Below, in pieces: positions 15,833 through 23,645 of a stretch of DNA of 28,602 nt (position 1 is the first letter of the stretch; every line of letters begins with the position of its first letter). The notes beneath the pieces were generated by a model that searched no databases, was not told the origin of the DNA, and saw nothing but the letters and a program-made list of their open reading frames with translations. The position numbers were made by a program, and so were the translations under genes. Source of the DNA: a virus. The stretch lies in the IMG/VR virus record IMGVR_UViG_3300042894_004804, positions 1 to 28,602 of that record. One strand, given 5' to 3'.

Positions 15833-18194
15833 TATTGAAACACTAGATAAAACAATGATATCAACACACTCTAAAATTAAAGTGTATTGGGATGATTTAC
15901 CACATAATTACAGTAAAGATAATAAGATTAAAATTAGAAACTATTTTGCTTCTAAATACGGTGTGAATAGGAACAATATTAATGTTGTCTATAGACCAGT
16001 TAAGAAGAATGAAAAGGGTGAATTAATTGAAATTAGTGGTGCTGGTATTGAAAATATCATGGATGTTAATTACCAAAGAGCTCTTATGAAAGAGATTATT
16101 GAAAGAGATGGTAAAGTTATCGATTTTGATAGAATAATAGCTTTGGATAACAAAGTTAATGGTGAGCTAAATGTGGATTTAAATTCTTCACAACATAAAA
16201 CATGGTCAATGAAATGGCTTATGGTTAATAATTTCTTATGTTTTGGTGAGGATAATTATGTTCCATTTTCTAAATTAAAAGGTTTAACAGTTGTTAATTC
16301 AGTTCCAGCTAATCAAGGTGGGAAAACTACATTCACAATTGATGGTATTAAATTCTTGTGTCATGGTACAACAACCAAAACAGATAAGAATGAGCAAATT
16401 TTTAATACATATAGTGATAAAAATGAATTAGTTGTGCGTGGTATGATTGATTTAGAAGGTGATGAAGTCATTATAGAGCGTAAAATGAGACGTTCACAAA
16501 AGAAAACTGGTGAATGGACAGTTACGAATAAAGTTAATTACTATGAGTTATTACCAGATGGTACTGAAAAGGAATTAAATGAGGAAGATGCTAAAGCAAC
16601 TACTAAAAAATTAAAAGAAACTATTGGTACTGAAAAAGATTTTGAGATGCTTGTATTGGCAACTGAAAATAATTTAGATGATTTGATTGGTTTAACAACA
16701 ACAGAATCTGGAAAGATACTTACTAGACTTATTGGTCTGGAAGTTTTAGAAATGAAAGAAGCTGCTGTTAGAACTATGTATAATGAATTTGCTAAAAAGA
16801 AAAAATCTAATGATTTTGATGTGATTACATTAAATCAAGAAATTGATGACCACAAAGAAAAAGGTGTTTTAGCAGTTGAATTAGAAAAAACATTAAATGA
16901 ACGTCTTGAATCAACCAAAAAAGAAATTACTGATTTAAGTAATGAGAATGATAGATTGTTAAATAGTAAAGAAAAAATAGATGTTACTATTTCTGAGCTT
17001 AATCCATCTAAATTAGAAGGTGATATTAAAACAATAACCGAAAATGGTAAAATATTATTAGCTAACTTTAACAAAGTTGTTGATGAAATTAAAGAGATTG
17101 GTGAAGTTAGTTTTGATGAGGACCGTCACCACGAATTAACAAAAGATTTAACAACACAAACATCTGATAAGGCCGTTAAGAGTGCCGAGGTTAGTCGATT
17201 GGAAATAGTTGTTGATGATTTGGTTGCTGGTGGTATTTGTCAATCATGTAACAGAAAATTAGATGATGTTGATAACTCTGAACACATAGATGGTCATAAA
17301 AAACAAATCGAATTAATCAAAAGTGATGTAACCAAATTAGGTTTATTAATCAAAAGTATCAATGAAGAATTAGAATCTTTAAACACTATCAAAGAAGTAA
17401 TCGATAATAAAAATAAATTAGAATTAAGTAGAGATAGAATTGATGTTGAAATTGGTGCTTTAAGAAACGATGTTTCATCTAAGATGAATGAACTTAAGAA
17501 GTATAAACTTAACAAAGAAGCTATTGAACTAAACAAAAGAGTTGATAGTGAAGTTGAGAATGTTAAAACTAAATTAGTTGTTTCTAATAGAACCAAAGAT
17601 GATACAATAACCAATATTGAAAGAGTTGGTAATGATATTAATTTAAATAAATCTTCAATTGAGATTAAAAATAAATTGATTGAAACAATTAAAAAAGAAG
17701 AAGAGGTAGAAAAAGTATTTAAGGTCTATATTGATTTGGTGGGTAAAAAAGGTATTAGTAAATTAGTATTACGTTCAGTATTACCAATTATTAACTCTGA
17801 GGTTCAAAGATTATTAGAAGATGTGTGTGATTTCGAAATCGAGATATTTATGAATGATAAGAATGACGTTGAGTTTTTAATAATCAAAGATGGAGTATCT
17901 AAATTATTGAAATCTGGTAGTGGGTTTGAAAAAACGGCATCTAGTTTAGCATTGAGAGGTGTACTAGGTAAAATATCCACATTACCAATGCCTAATTTCA
18001 TCACATTTGATGAAGTGTTAGGTAAAGTAGCACCAGAAAACATTGAAAAACTTAAACCATTGTTTGATAAAATAAAAGATATGTATGATATTGTATTCTT
18101 AATTACGCACAATGACTTGGTTAAGGATTGGGCAGATAACGTTGTTACAGTTGTTAAAGGTAATGATAATATATCAAGCTTAAATTTAAAATAG
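15822..18194 (+). CDS. gp46/SbcC/Rad50-like recombination ATPase with an N-terminal extension
   Basis: This 790-aa protein is longer than T4 gp46 (about 560). Residues 1-125 form an extra domain (IKVYWDDLPHNY, KYGVNRNNINVVYRPV) before the ATPase lobe begins. The P-loop at 162-169 reads P-ANQG-GKT, with Pro where the first Gly is usual. Long coiled coils flank a zinc hook CQSC (Cys473, Cys476). The ABC signature is SGSGFEKTASSLAL (from residue 698), Walker B is ITFDE (Asp730, Glu731), and a switch histidine lies in FLITHND. With the gp47-like nuclease it would process DNA ends for recombination and replication. It closes the operon that starts at 12792. Confidence 0.88.
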   Translation: MENNIETLDKTMISTHSKIKVYWDDLPHNYSKDNKIKIRNYFASKYGVNRNNINVVYRPVKKNEKGELIEISGAGIENIMDVNYQRALMKEIIERDGKVIDFDRIIALDNKVNGELNVDLNSSQHKTWSMKWLMVNNFLCFGEDNYVPFSKLKGLTVVNSVPANQGGKTTFTIDGIKFLCHGTTTKTDKNEQIFNTYSDKNELVVRGMIDLEGDEVIIERKMRRSQKKTGEWTVTNKVNYYELLPDGTEKELNEEDAKATTKKLKETIGTEKDFEMLVLATENNLDDLIGLTTTESGKILTRLIGLEVLEMKEAAVRTMYNEFAKKKKSNDFDVITLNQEIDDHKEKGVLAVELEKTLNERLESTKKEITDLSNENDRLLNSKEKIDVTISELNPSKLEGDIKTITENGKILLANFNKVVDEIKEIGEVSFDEDRHHELTKDLTTQTSDKAVKSAEVSRLEIVVDDLVAGGICQSCNRKLDDVDNSEHIDGHKKQIELIKSDVTKLGLLIKSINEELESLNTIKEVIDNKNKLELSRDRIDVEIGALRNDVSSKMNELKKYKLNKEAIELNKRVDSEVENVKTKLVVSNRTKDDTITNIERVGNDINLNKSSIEIKNKLIETIKKEEEVEKVFKVYIDLVGKKGISKLVLRSVLPIINSEVQRLLEDVCDFEIEIFMNDKNDVEFLIIKDGVSKLLKSGSGFEKTASSLALRGVLGKISTLPMPNFITFDEVLGKVAPENIEKLKPLFDKIKDMYDIVFLITHNDLVKDWADNVVTVVKGNDNISSLNLK

Positions 18195-18225
18195 TTGATT
18201 TGTTAGATAATTATTAGTATCTTTG
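18195..18225 (+). promoter_or_regulatory. Bacteroidetes-type promoter
   Basis: TTG at 18195-18197 and TATCTTTG at 18218-18225 are separated by exactly 20 bases, in the gap after the gp46-like gene. The ATG at 18243 is 17 bases beyond the box, after an A-rich leader. Confidence 0.8.
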
Positions 18226-18242
18226 TTAAAAATAAAGTTATT

Positions 18243-18773
18243 ATGAAATTTAGAAATTATTGTATAGTTATAATGGGTGCTAACACCCATGGTAGTATTA
18301 AATTAGAAATCGAAAAAGTTTCGGATTCTAAAATTAATTTATTAGATGCTAGAGGTATTTTACTAGCTACATTCACATCAGCATTAACACCTAAAGAGTT
18401 AAGTGATTTTTTTAAGTTGAACCAAAGGAACTTTTTATTATTTGATTTAAATGAGGAAAATTCTGGTTTTAATATCAATAAAAAAGAAGTTAATGATGGG
18501 TTATTTGGTTTTTTAAAAGAAATGGCTGAAAGTGATTTAGATGAAAGAGCTGTTGAATTCTTAAAAGATGTTGAGATGTCATCAAGTACAAAAGATATTA
18601 AAAGTCATATTAGACCATTAAGACAATCTTTAAAAACTGATAGACTAACCAAAGACGATATAAGTAAAATGACTCATAAAGAGAAGAACGACTTACAAGA
18701 TAAAATAATAGATAATGGTGTTGAAAATATGAGTGAATATGAAAAAGAAATTTTAAGTTTTTTATGGATTTAA
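18243..18773 (+). CDS. Hypothetical protein (conserved-looking, own promoter)
   Basis: This 176-aa protein has no named family. The N-terminal half is strand-rich (NYCIVIMG, KINLLDARGILLATF, then LTPKELSDFFKLNQRNFLLFDL) and looks like a small alpha/beta domain. The C-terminal part is charged and helical, with DDISKMTHKEKNDLQDKIID resembling a short regulatory or protein-binding tail. It has its own host-type promoter and is followed by a hairpin, so it is monocistronic. It sits between the recombination operon and the sigma gene, which suggests early or middle expression. Confidence 0.65.
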   Translation: MKFRNYCIVIMGANTHGSIKLEIEKVSDSKINLLDARGILLATFTSALTPKELSDFFKLNQRNFLLFDLNEENSGFNINKKEVNDGLFGFLKEMAESDLDERAVEFLKDVEMSSSTKDIKSHIRPLRQSLKTDRLTKDDISKMTHKEKNDLQDKIIDNGVENMSEYEKEILSFLWI

Positions 18774-18779
18774 TATGCT

Positions 18780-18804
18780 AAAACCCTTGACTTTTAAGGT
18801 TTTT
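18780..18804 (+). terminator. Hairpin overlapping the sigma-gene promoter
   Basis: AAAACCCTT and AAGGTTTTT pair with one bulged C around a 7-base loop, ending in a run of five T residues. It follows the 176-aa gene by 6 bases and would act as an intrinsic terminator. The TTG of the next promoter (18787-18789) lies inside the hairpin. Confidence 0.5.
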
Positions 18805-18817
18805 ATGCGTATATTTG
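18787..18817 (+). promoter_or_regulatory. Bacteroidetes-type promoter for the sigma factor
   Basis: TTG at 18787-18789 (within TTGAC) and TATATTTG at 18810-18817 are separated by exactly 20 bases. The sigma ATG is at 18861, giving a leader of roughly 35-40 bases that contains a five-codon ORF (18851-18868). Confidence 0.85.
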
Positions 18818-18860
18818 TATAATACAAAAATAACGAAAAGATAAGAAATTATGAATTTTA

Positions 18861-19688
18861 ATGAGTAAAAAATACGTAAATTTTGACAATGATGATAGCA
18901 TAGGTAAATATTTTAAAGATGTTAGAAAATCAACAATATTAACACCTATACAAGAAGTTGAATTAGCTAAGAAAATAAAAAATGGTGATGATAAAGCAAT
19001 GCATGAATTGGTTCAAGCTAATTTAAAATTTGTAATTTCTGTTGCTAAAGAATATCAAGGACAAGGATTACCATTATCCGATTTGATTAATGAGGGTAAT
19101 TATGGTTTAATAAAAGCTGCTTCTAGATTTGACCATAAACGTGGTTTTAGATTTATCTCTTACGCTGTTTGGTGGGTTAGGCAATCAATCATACAAGGTC
19201 TTAACGATAATGCTAGAATGGTTAGATTACCAGCAAATGTAATTAACAAAATATCATATTTAAATAAAGAAATTGCTAAATTTGAATATGAAAATGAAAG
19301 AGAACCAGTATTTGGTGAAATCAAAGATAAAGACAAAGACACTTCAAGTATGTTATACTTCCCTAAATGTGCATCTTTGAATGAGAGTATCAATGAAGAA
19401 GGTGATGAATTGATTCAATTAATAGCTAGTGAAGTTGAAGAAGAAGAATTAATAATCGATAAAAGAGTTAAAGACCAAATAAATAAAACTCTTAGTGTTT
19501 TAGATGATAGAGAAAGAGAAATTATTGAATCTTATTTTGGTGTTAATACACAATGTGAAGCAATGACACTTGAAGCTATAGGTGAAAAATATAGTTTAAC
19601 AAAAGAAAGAATTAGACAAATCAAAGAAAAGGCACTTAGAAAATTAAGACATAATGCACATGATTTGTTCACTTTAATTAATGATTAG
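18861..19688 (+). CDS. Phage-encoded primary-type sigma factor (sigma70 family)
   Basis: This 275-aa protein has the full sigma70 core. Region 1.2 is IGKYFKDVRK and LTPIQEVELAKKIKNGD. Region 2 is ANLKFVISVAKEYQGQG, DLINEGNYGLIKAASRFD and GFRFISYAVWWVRQSI. A shortened region 3 follows. Region 4 has LDDREREIIESYFG and a helix-turn-helix, MTLEAIGEKYSLTKERIRQIKEKALRKL. Length and sequence resemble the short Bacteroidetes RpoD (about 290 aa), so it was probably taken from a host and diverged. It would bind host RNA polymerase and redirect it to phage promoters. Its own promoter is host-type, fitting early or middle expression. The next gene has a TATTTATA box just after its stop. Confidence 0.92.
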   Translation: MSKKYVNFDNDDSIGKYFKDVRKSTILTPIQEVELAKKIKNGDDKAMHELVQANLKFVISVAKEYQGQGLPLSDLINEGNYGLIKAASRFDHKRGFRFISYAVWWVRQSIIQGLNDNARMVRLPANVINKISYLNKEIAKFEYENEREPVFGEIKDKDKDTSSMLYFPKCASLNESINEEGDELIQLIASEVEEEELIIDKRVKDQINKTLSVLDDREREIIESYFGVNTQCEAMTLEAIGEKYSLTKERIRQIKEKALRKLRHNAHDLFTLIND

Positions 19689-19696
19689 TATTTATA
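19688..19696 (+). promoter_or_regulatory. TATTTATA-type box before the lysis/structural operon
   Basis: GTATTTATA followed by ATTAAAATA begins at the sigma gene stop and ends 15 bases before the ATG at 19712. It may drive the tightly packed genes 19712-23569. Confidence 0.45.
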
Positions 19697-19711
19697 ATTA
19701 AAATATATACA

Positions 19712-20965
19712 ATGAAAATTAGGTTTAGTTATGTAATGTTGGTGTTAGCATTAGCCGTTGCTGGTTGTGCTGCATATTTTTCTATATGGGGTCTTAGTCA
19801 GTTATTTGCTGGTGCTAGTACAGCTGTTATTATAATGGCCAGTGTTTTAGAATTAGGTAAAATAGTTACAACAACAGCATTACACACGTATTGGGATAAA
19901 TTAGCAACAACACTTAAAATTTATTTAACTATAAGTGTTGGTGTACTTATGATTATAACATCTGCTGGTATTTATGGCTTCTTATCAAACGCATATCAAA
20001 AGACTGCGAATAAATTAGAGATTCATGAAGGTGAGGTTGATGTTTTAATAGCTAAAAAAGAAATATTTGATAAATCAATAACTGAAAATAAATCAATAAT
20101 TGAAACTAAAACTAAACGAATAAATCAATTATCTGGGTTAAGAACAAACCAAGAAAATAGAATTGATAACACCCAAGGTAACTACAGTAAAGATAAGGTA
20201 AGGAGAGATATCGAAGGTTCAAATAAAGAGATTCAAAAATTATCACTTGAGATTGATGAATTAAATACTAAAAATATCTCATTATCTGACTCAGTTAGTA
20301 AATATAATGTACAAGCATTAGAATTAAAAGCTGGTAGTGATGTAGCTGGTGAAGTTGGACCATTAAAATATATTTCTGGGTTAACTGGTATACCAATGGA
20401 TAATGTTGTTAACTATATGATTTTACTACTTATATTTGTTTTTGACCCATTGGCAATAGCATTGATATTAGCAACCAATAGAATCTTTCAACTAGAAGGT
20501 AAACAAACACCACTAGAACCTAAACTAACACAAACAGAAATGAAAGTTTGGGATGGGATTCCAGACCCAGCAACACCAAATGTTTACATGAGACATGATG
20601 TTGAAAATGAAGAAACCATAGAACCACAAGTGCCATCATCTTGGTTAGCTATTAATGATGCCGTAAGTGATACTCCAAATGATGCTGTAAATGAGGGTGT
20701 AGAAGTTATTGAAGAAGTTATTGAAGAACCAGAAATAACAACATTTGTTAGTGAAAAAGAAATAGAGGTTCCAATTTATAAAAAAGAACCAGTAATACCT
20801 AATGGGAAAATACAAGTTGAAGATATTAAAGAGGTTAAAGAGAATAGAGGTTATTCAGTTCCAGTTCCTCCATCAAAAGGTACAAACACAATTGAAAGGA
20901 TAGGTTCAAACAAACACATCAAGGATGGTGATAACAACAAGTTTTTTTTCAGACGTAAACAATGA
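19712..20965 (+). CDS. Phage membrane protein with coiled coil
   Basis: This 417-aa protein has three N-terminal membrane segments (about 7-28, 32-55, 69-91). A long charged coiled coil follows (about 95-205), then a fourth membrane segment (about 232-255, including FDPLAIALILA) and an acidic, Pro-rich cytoplasmic-type tail ending in a basic FFFRRK. No enzyme motif is seen. Its stop overlaps the amidase start by 4 bases (ATGA), so the two are translationally coupled. The context with amidase and possible spanins suggests a role at the envelope, perhaps in lysis or membrane remodelling. It is far larger than a normal holin, so I do not call it one. Confidence 0.65.
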   Translation: MKIRFSYVMLVLALAVAGCAAYFSIWGLSQLFAGASTAVIIMASVLELGKIVTTTALHTYWDKLATTLKIYLTISVGVLMIITSAGIYGFLSNAYQKTANKLEIHEGEVDVLIAKKEIFDKSITENKSIIETKTKRINQLSGLRTNQENRIDNTQGNYSKDKVRRDIEGSNKEIQKLSLEIDELNTKNISLSDSVSKYNVQALELKAGSDVAGEVGPLKYISGLTGIPMDNVVNYMILLLIFVFDPLAIALILATNRIFQLEGKQTPLEPKLTQTEMKVWDGIPDPATPNVYMRHDVENEETIEPQVPSSWLAINDAVSDTPNDAVNEGVEVIEEVIEEPEITTFVSEKEIEVPIYKKEPVIPNGKIQVEDIKEVKENRGYSVPVPPSKGTNTIERIGSNKHIKDGDNNKFFFRRKQ

Positions 20966-21573
20966 TAATTGATGAGATTAAATATAAATTACCATCTAGT
21001 AATTATTTGCAAATTGAAAATACTAAAAAACAAATAGTTATAGGTCACACCAATAATAATGAGATGAAACATTATAATGGTTGGTTACATAGATATAATG
21101 GTAAATACCAAAAAACAGCTGCATTTACAATTGATGCGGCTGGTTCTATTTATAAACACTTTGAACCAAAATTTCAATCCAAATATTTTGGTGATAAAGA
21201 ATTAGAGGATAAAAGTATTGTGATATTATTAGACAATGATGGTTGGTTGTTGAAAGATAAAATAAAAAACCAATATATTACATGGGTTGGTCATATTTAT
21301 AAAGAACCAATTAAAATAATTGAAAAAAAATGGAGAGGTTATAATTATTGGACACCATATACTGAAGAACAAATGGAGTCAGCTAAAGATTTAGTTAAGT
21401 TATTATGTAATGAATTCGATATACCAATGACATCTATAATACATAATACAAAGGTTGAAAATTTCAATGGTTATGAAGGTGTTATTTATAAAAGTAATTT
21501 AGAAAGACACTTTACTGATTTATCACCAGCTTGGGATTTTCAAGAGTTTAAAAATAAAATAGAAACAAACTAA
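20962..21573 (+). CDS. N-acetylmuramoyl-L-alanine amidase-like endolysin (Amidase_2 type)
   Basis: The protein is 203 aa. IVIGHTNN (His29) is the first zinc-binding strand, followed by TAAFTIDAAGSIYKHFEP, SIVILLDNDGWL, and a C-terminal FTDLSPAWDF (Asp186) matching the KTDPGPxFDW end of AmpD and T7-lysozyme-like amidases. These enzymes cut the bond between muramic acid and the peptide stem. The expected second zinc ligand, a GH about ten residues before the TDxxP motif, is not evident. The matching stretch reads EGVIYKSN, so the metal site may differ or activity may be reduced. No signal peptide is seen, so export would rely on a holin. It lies between the membrane protein and a possibly packaged protein. 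Confidence 0.7.
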   Translation: MIIDEIKYKLPSSNYLQIENTKKQIVIGHTNNNEMKHYNGWLHRYNGKYQKTAAFTIDAAGSIYKHFEPKFQSKYFGDKELEDKSIVILLDNDGWLLKDKIKNQYITWVGHIYKEPIKIIEKKWRGYNYWTPYTEEQMESAKDLVKLLCNEFDIPMTSIIHNTKVENFNGYEGVIYKSNLERHFTDLSPAWDFQEFKNKIETN

Positions 21574-21576
21574 AGT

Positions 21577-22113
21577 ATGAAAGAAAATATAAACGAACAC
21601 GACAAAACCAAAGAAATGATGGAAATCATCAGAAATGGTTTTAAAAGCAAATTAATCACTGAAGCTGATGAAATTGCTGAACCTCAAATGGCACCTAATA
21701 ATGTGGTACCATTAGAAGCTGGTGATGATTTACCAGAACCAATAGATAACAATGAACCAAAAGAAATTGAAGGTGATACTATATCACCAGTATCTGGAGA
21801 TGCGGTATTTAATGATGAATTGAAAAAACTACAAGATACTGTAGACCCAAGAGTTAAAATAAATAACTTCAAGATTTACCCAATAGACCAAAATGTTATT
21901 ATTGAAGGTACATTCTTACAAAGACAAAGTGAAGATTCTGGTATTCATTTTAAAATGGATTTAGCTGCTGGTGATATACAAACTACTATGAAAGATATTG
22001 AACTAGATGACAAAGTTAGTTTAGTGTTACAAAAATTAAGAGGTTATTATGAAAATTGGGTTGATGAATGGGCCTTAAAACTTACTAACGAATACAAATC
22101 AAATAATAATTAA
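21577..22113 (+). CDS. Virion-associated protein with putative capsid-targeting peptide
   Basis: This 178-aa protein has an N-terminal helix ending FKSKLITE followed by ADE (Glu29/Ala30). That matches the T4 prohead-protease pattern of a hydrophobic residue, one residue, Glu, then Ala or Gly. A Pro/Glu/Asp-rich linker follows (about 30-75). A C-terminal folded domain follows, with KINNFKIYPIDQNVIIEGTF, HFKMDLAAGD and a helical LRGYYENWVDEWALKL. No enzyme motif is recognised. It starts 3 bases after the amidase stop. A structural or internal head protein role is inferred from the N-terminal peptide and the neighbours. Confidence 0.55.
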   Translation: MKENINEHDKTKEMMEIIRNGFKSKLITEADEIAEPQMAPNNVVPLEAGDDLPEPIDNNEPKEIEGDTISPVSGDAVFNDELKKLQDTVDPRVKINNFKIYPIDQNVIIEGTFLQRQSEDSGIHFKMDLAAGDIQTTMKDIELDDKVSLVLQKLRGYYENWVDEWALKLTNEYKSNNN

Positions 22114-22114
22114 T

Positions 22115-22471
22115 ATGAAATTAGATATAAAAACCATAATGATATTAGTTTTGGGATTTTTATTGGTGTTAAATTTTATTTTAAATAGTAAAACACCACC
22201 AATAGATAATCAAACTGAAATAACTGGTTTACATGAATCTAATAAAAAATTGATTAGTGGAAATAATCAATTAAATGATTCTATTAAAAAATTAAATATT
22301 GAATTCATTAAAGCTAAAGCGTTATTAAATATTAATAATGATAAAATAGATGAATTGAAACTACAAATACAAAAACTTAAAAATGAAAAAAATAAAATTA
22401 AACCTACTGTTAATCGCATGTCTGCTAATGTCGTTGCAAACACTTTCACAAACTATCTCAATAAAAGATAA
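22115..22471 (+). CDS. Membrane-anchored coiled-coil protein (possible inner-membrane spanin)
   Basis: This 118-aa protein has one N-terminal membrane segment (about residues 7-24, TIMILVLGFLLVLNFIL) followed by a charged coiled coil (about 38-95). This N-in, periplasmic coiled-coil plan is that of Rz-type inner-membrane spanins. Its 3' end overlaps the next gene, in another frame, by 89 bases, reminiscent of nested Rz/Rz1 genes. It follows the amidase and one further gene, a natural place for lysis functions. Sequence similarity to known spanins cannot be judged here. Confidence 0.5.
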   Translation: MKLDIKTIMILVLGFLLVLNFILNSKTPPIDNQTEITGLHESNKKLISGNNQLNDSIKKLNIEFIKAKALLNINNDKIDELKLQIQKLKNEKNKIKPTVNRMSANVVANTFTNYLNKR

Positions 22472-22850
22472 TAGAGTAACTGCGGTGGTTATTAATGGTG
22501 ATACGTTAATACAATTTAAATTATCTGATGCGAAGATAATATTAGCTGATGTTTTAGAAAAACAAAAATTAGACAGTCTAGTTAGATATTATGAAATAAA
22601 TGACTCACTTAAAGATGTAACTGTAGGTTTTCAATTTTCTATGCTTAGAGATATGCAAACAAAAAGTGAACTACAAATTAAGGTTGTTAACAATTTAAAT
22701 GATATTATAACAAACAAAGATAAAGAAATTTCATTACTTAATGAAACAATAAAAAAACAAAAAAAAGAAATAATAAAACAAAAAGTCTTAAAAATAATGG
22801 GGTTTACAGCAGCTATTGTAGCACCAATAATCGTTTTAATTTATAAATAA
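22383..22850 (+). CDS. Exported protein with C-terminal membrane segment (possible spanin partner)
   Basis: The N-terminus of this 155-aa protein (KKIKLNLLLIAC, then LLMSLQTLSQT) is signal-like. LIAC fits a lipobox, but the residues after Cys stay hydrophobic, so ordinary signal-peptidase cleavage after TLSQ is an alternative. The middle is coiled-coil-like (residues about 105-135) and the C-terminus is a membrane segment, GFTAAIVAPIIVLIYK. It starts 89 bases inside the preceding gene in a different frame. A spanin-like role joining the membranes during lysis is plausible but unproven. The stop overlaps the next start by one base. Confidence 0.5.
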   Translation: MKKIKLNLLLIACLLMSLQTLSQTISIKDNRVTAVVINGDTLIQFKLSDAKIILADVLEKQKLDSLVRYYEINDSLKDVTVGFQFSMLRDMQTKSELQIKVVNNLNDIITNKDKEISLLNETIKKQKKEIIKQKVLKIMGFTAAIVAPIIVLIYK

Positions 22851-23569
22851 TGGAAAATCAAGAACAACCAAAACCTAAAAGAAGGTATAAAAAAAGAACC
22901 AAAAAGGTAATCCCATCTACACAAGGGTTATTAACTGATGCTCCAAAAGAAGCTAGAGAGATACCAATGTACGACCCATACACTGGTGAAGCCAACCCAC
23001 ATTATGAGGAATTGACTGGGAAACCTAATCCTTTGAGCACACGTAAAGGCTTTACAATTGATGGTATTGCAGACAAATCTAGAAAAGAAATGCTTGGTAA
23101 ACCAATCTTTGTTACTGGTATTGATAAAAAAGTTGATGTAGAACCTAAGAAAGATTATGTAGACGTTAAGAGTAACACTAGATTCATCGTAGTATTTCCA
23201 CAAGAATTAGGGATAAGACAAAATCAAGTAAAATCAATATCTAGACCTACAATAACATTTGATGAGAAACGATTCCTAGGGTTAAAGATTAGTTCTAAAC
23301 CAAAGATATCACTAATAGTAGTTGATTTATACGATTTAATCACAAATGATGATGTCAAATTAAACGTTAGGTTAAATGAGATGTTGGTTAATAAACATAG
23401 TTTTAACTTTATAATAAAAACACTAGGACCAAACAACGATGTATTGGAAACTATTTTATTGGATGATTGTAGTATTGATGGGATTGGTTTCTCTAGACTT
23501 ACATATGGTGACGATAATGTTTCAACTACTAGTATTAAAATACAACCAAGAAAGTATAGTATCGTATAA
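22850..23569 (+). CDS. Virion protein, C-terminal tail-tube-like domain (tentative)
   Basis: The 239-aa protein starts with a basic, Lys/Arg-rich segment (PKPKRRYKKRTKKV) and a flexible Pro-rich stretch. The C-terminal part (about 125-239) is beta-rich: LGLKISSKPKISLIVVDLYD, FNFIIKTLG, then ETILLDDCSIDGIGFSRLTYG and IKIQPRKYSIV. That L-x-D-x-x-I-x-x-I-x-F-x-x-L-x-Y order resembles the tube-fold domains of gp19/gp54-type tail proteins, but I cannot confirm it without structure comparison. Its start overlaps the previous stop by one base. A terminator follows. Confidence 0.5.
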   Translation: MENQEQPKPKRRYKKRTKKVIPSTQGLLTDAPKEAREIPMYDPYTGEANPHYEELTGKPNPLSTRKGFTIDGIADKSRKEMLGKPIFVTGIDKKVDVEPKKDYVDVKSNTRFIVVFPQELGIRQNQVKSISRPTITFDEKRFLGLKISSKPKISLIVVDLYDLITNDDVKLNVRLNEMLVNKHSFNFIIKTLGPNNDVLETILLDDCSIDGIGFSRLTYGDDNVSTTSIKIQPRKYSIV

Positions 23570-23589
23570 TTTATAAAACACAATAAAAT

Positions 23590-23613
23590 AAAGCCCTTGA
23601 TTGGGTTTTTTTT
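23590..23613 (+). terminator. Intrinsic terminator after the 19712-23569 operon
   Basis: AAAGCCC and GGGTTTT pair (one G-U) around TTGATT, followed by a long T run to 23613. It lies about 20 bases after the stop of the virion protein and before the TATTTATA box at 23626. Confidence 0.65.
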
Positions 23614-23625
23614 GTTTTAGACAAC

Positions 23626-23634
23626 ATATTTATA
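23626..23634 (+). promoter_or_regulatory. TATTTATA-type box after the terminator
   Basis: ATATTTATA preceded by AAC and followed by TATAAAACAATATG ends 11 bases before the ATG at 23646. It sits directly after a terminator, where a new promoter is expected. Confidence 0.5.
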
Positions 23635-23645
23635 TATAAAACAAT

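Noticed and set aside
19712-20965. Holin
   Set aside because: At 417 aa with a long coiled coil and acidic tail it is too large and complex; no small holin-like gene was recognised in the window.
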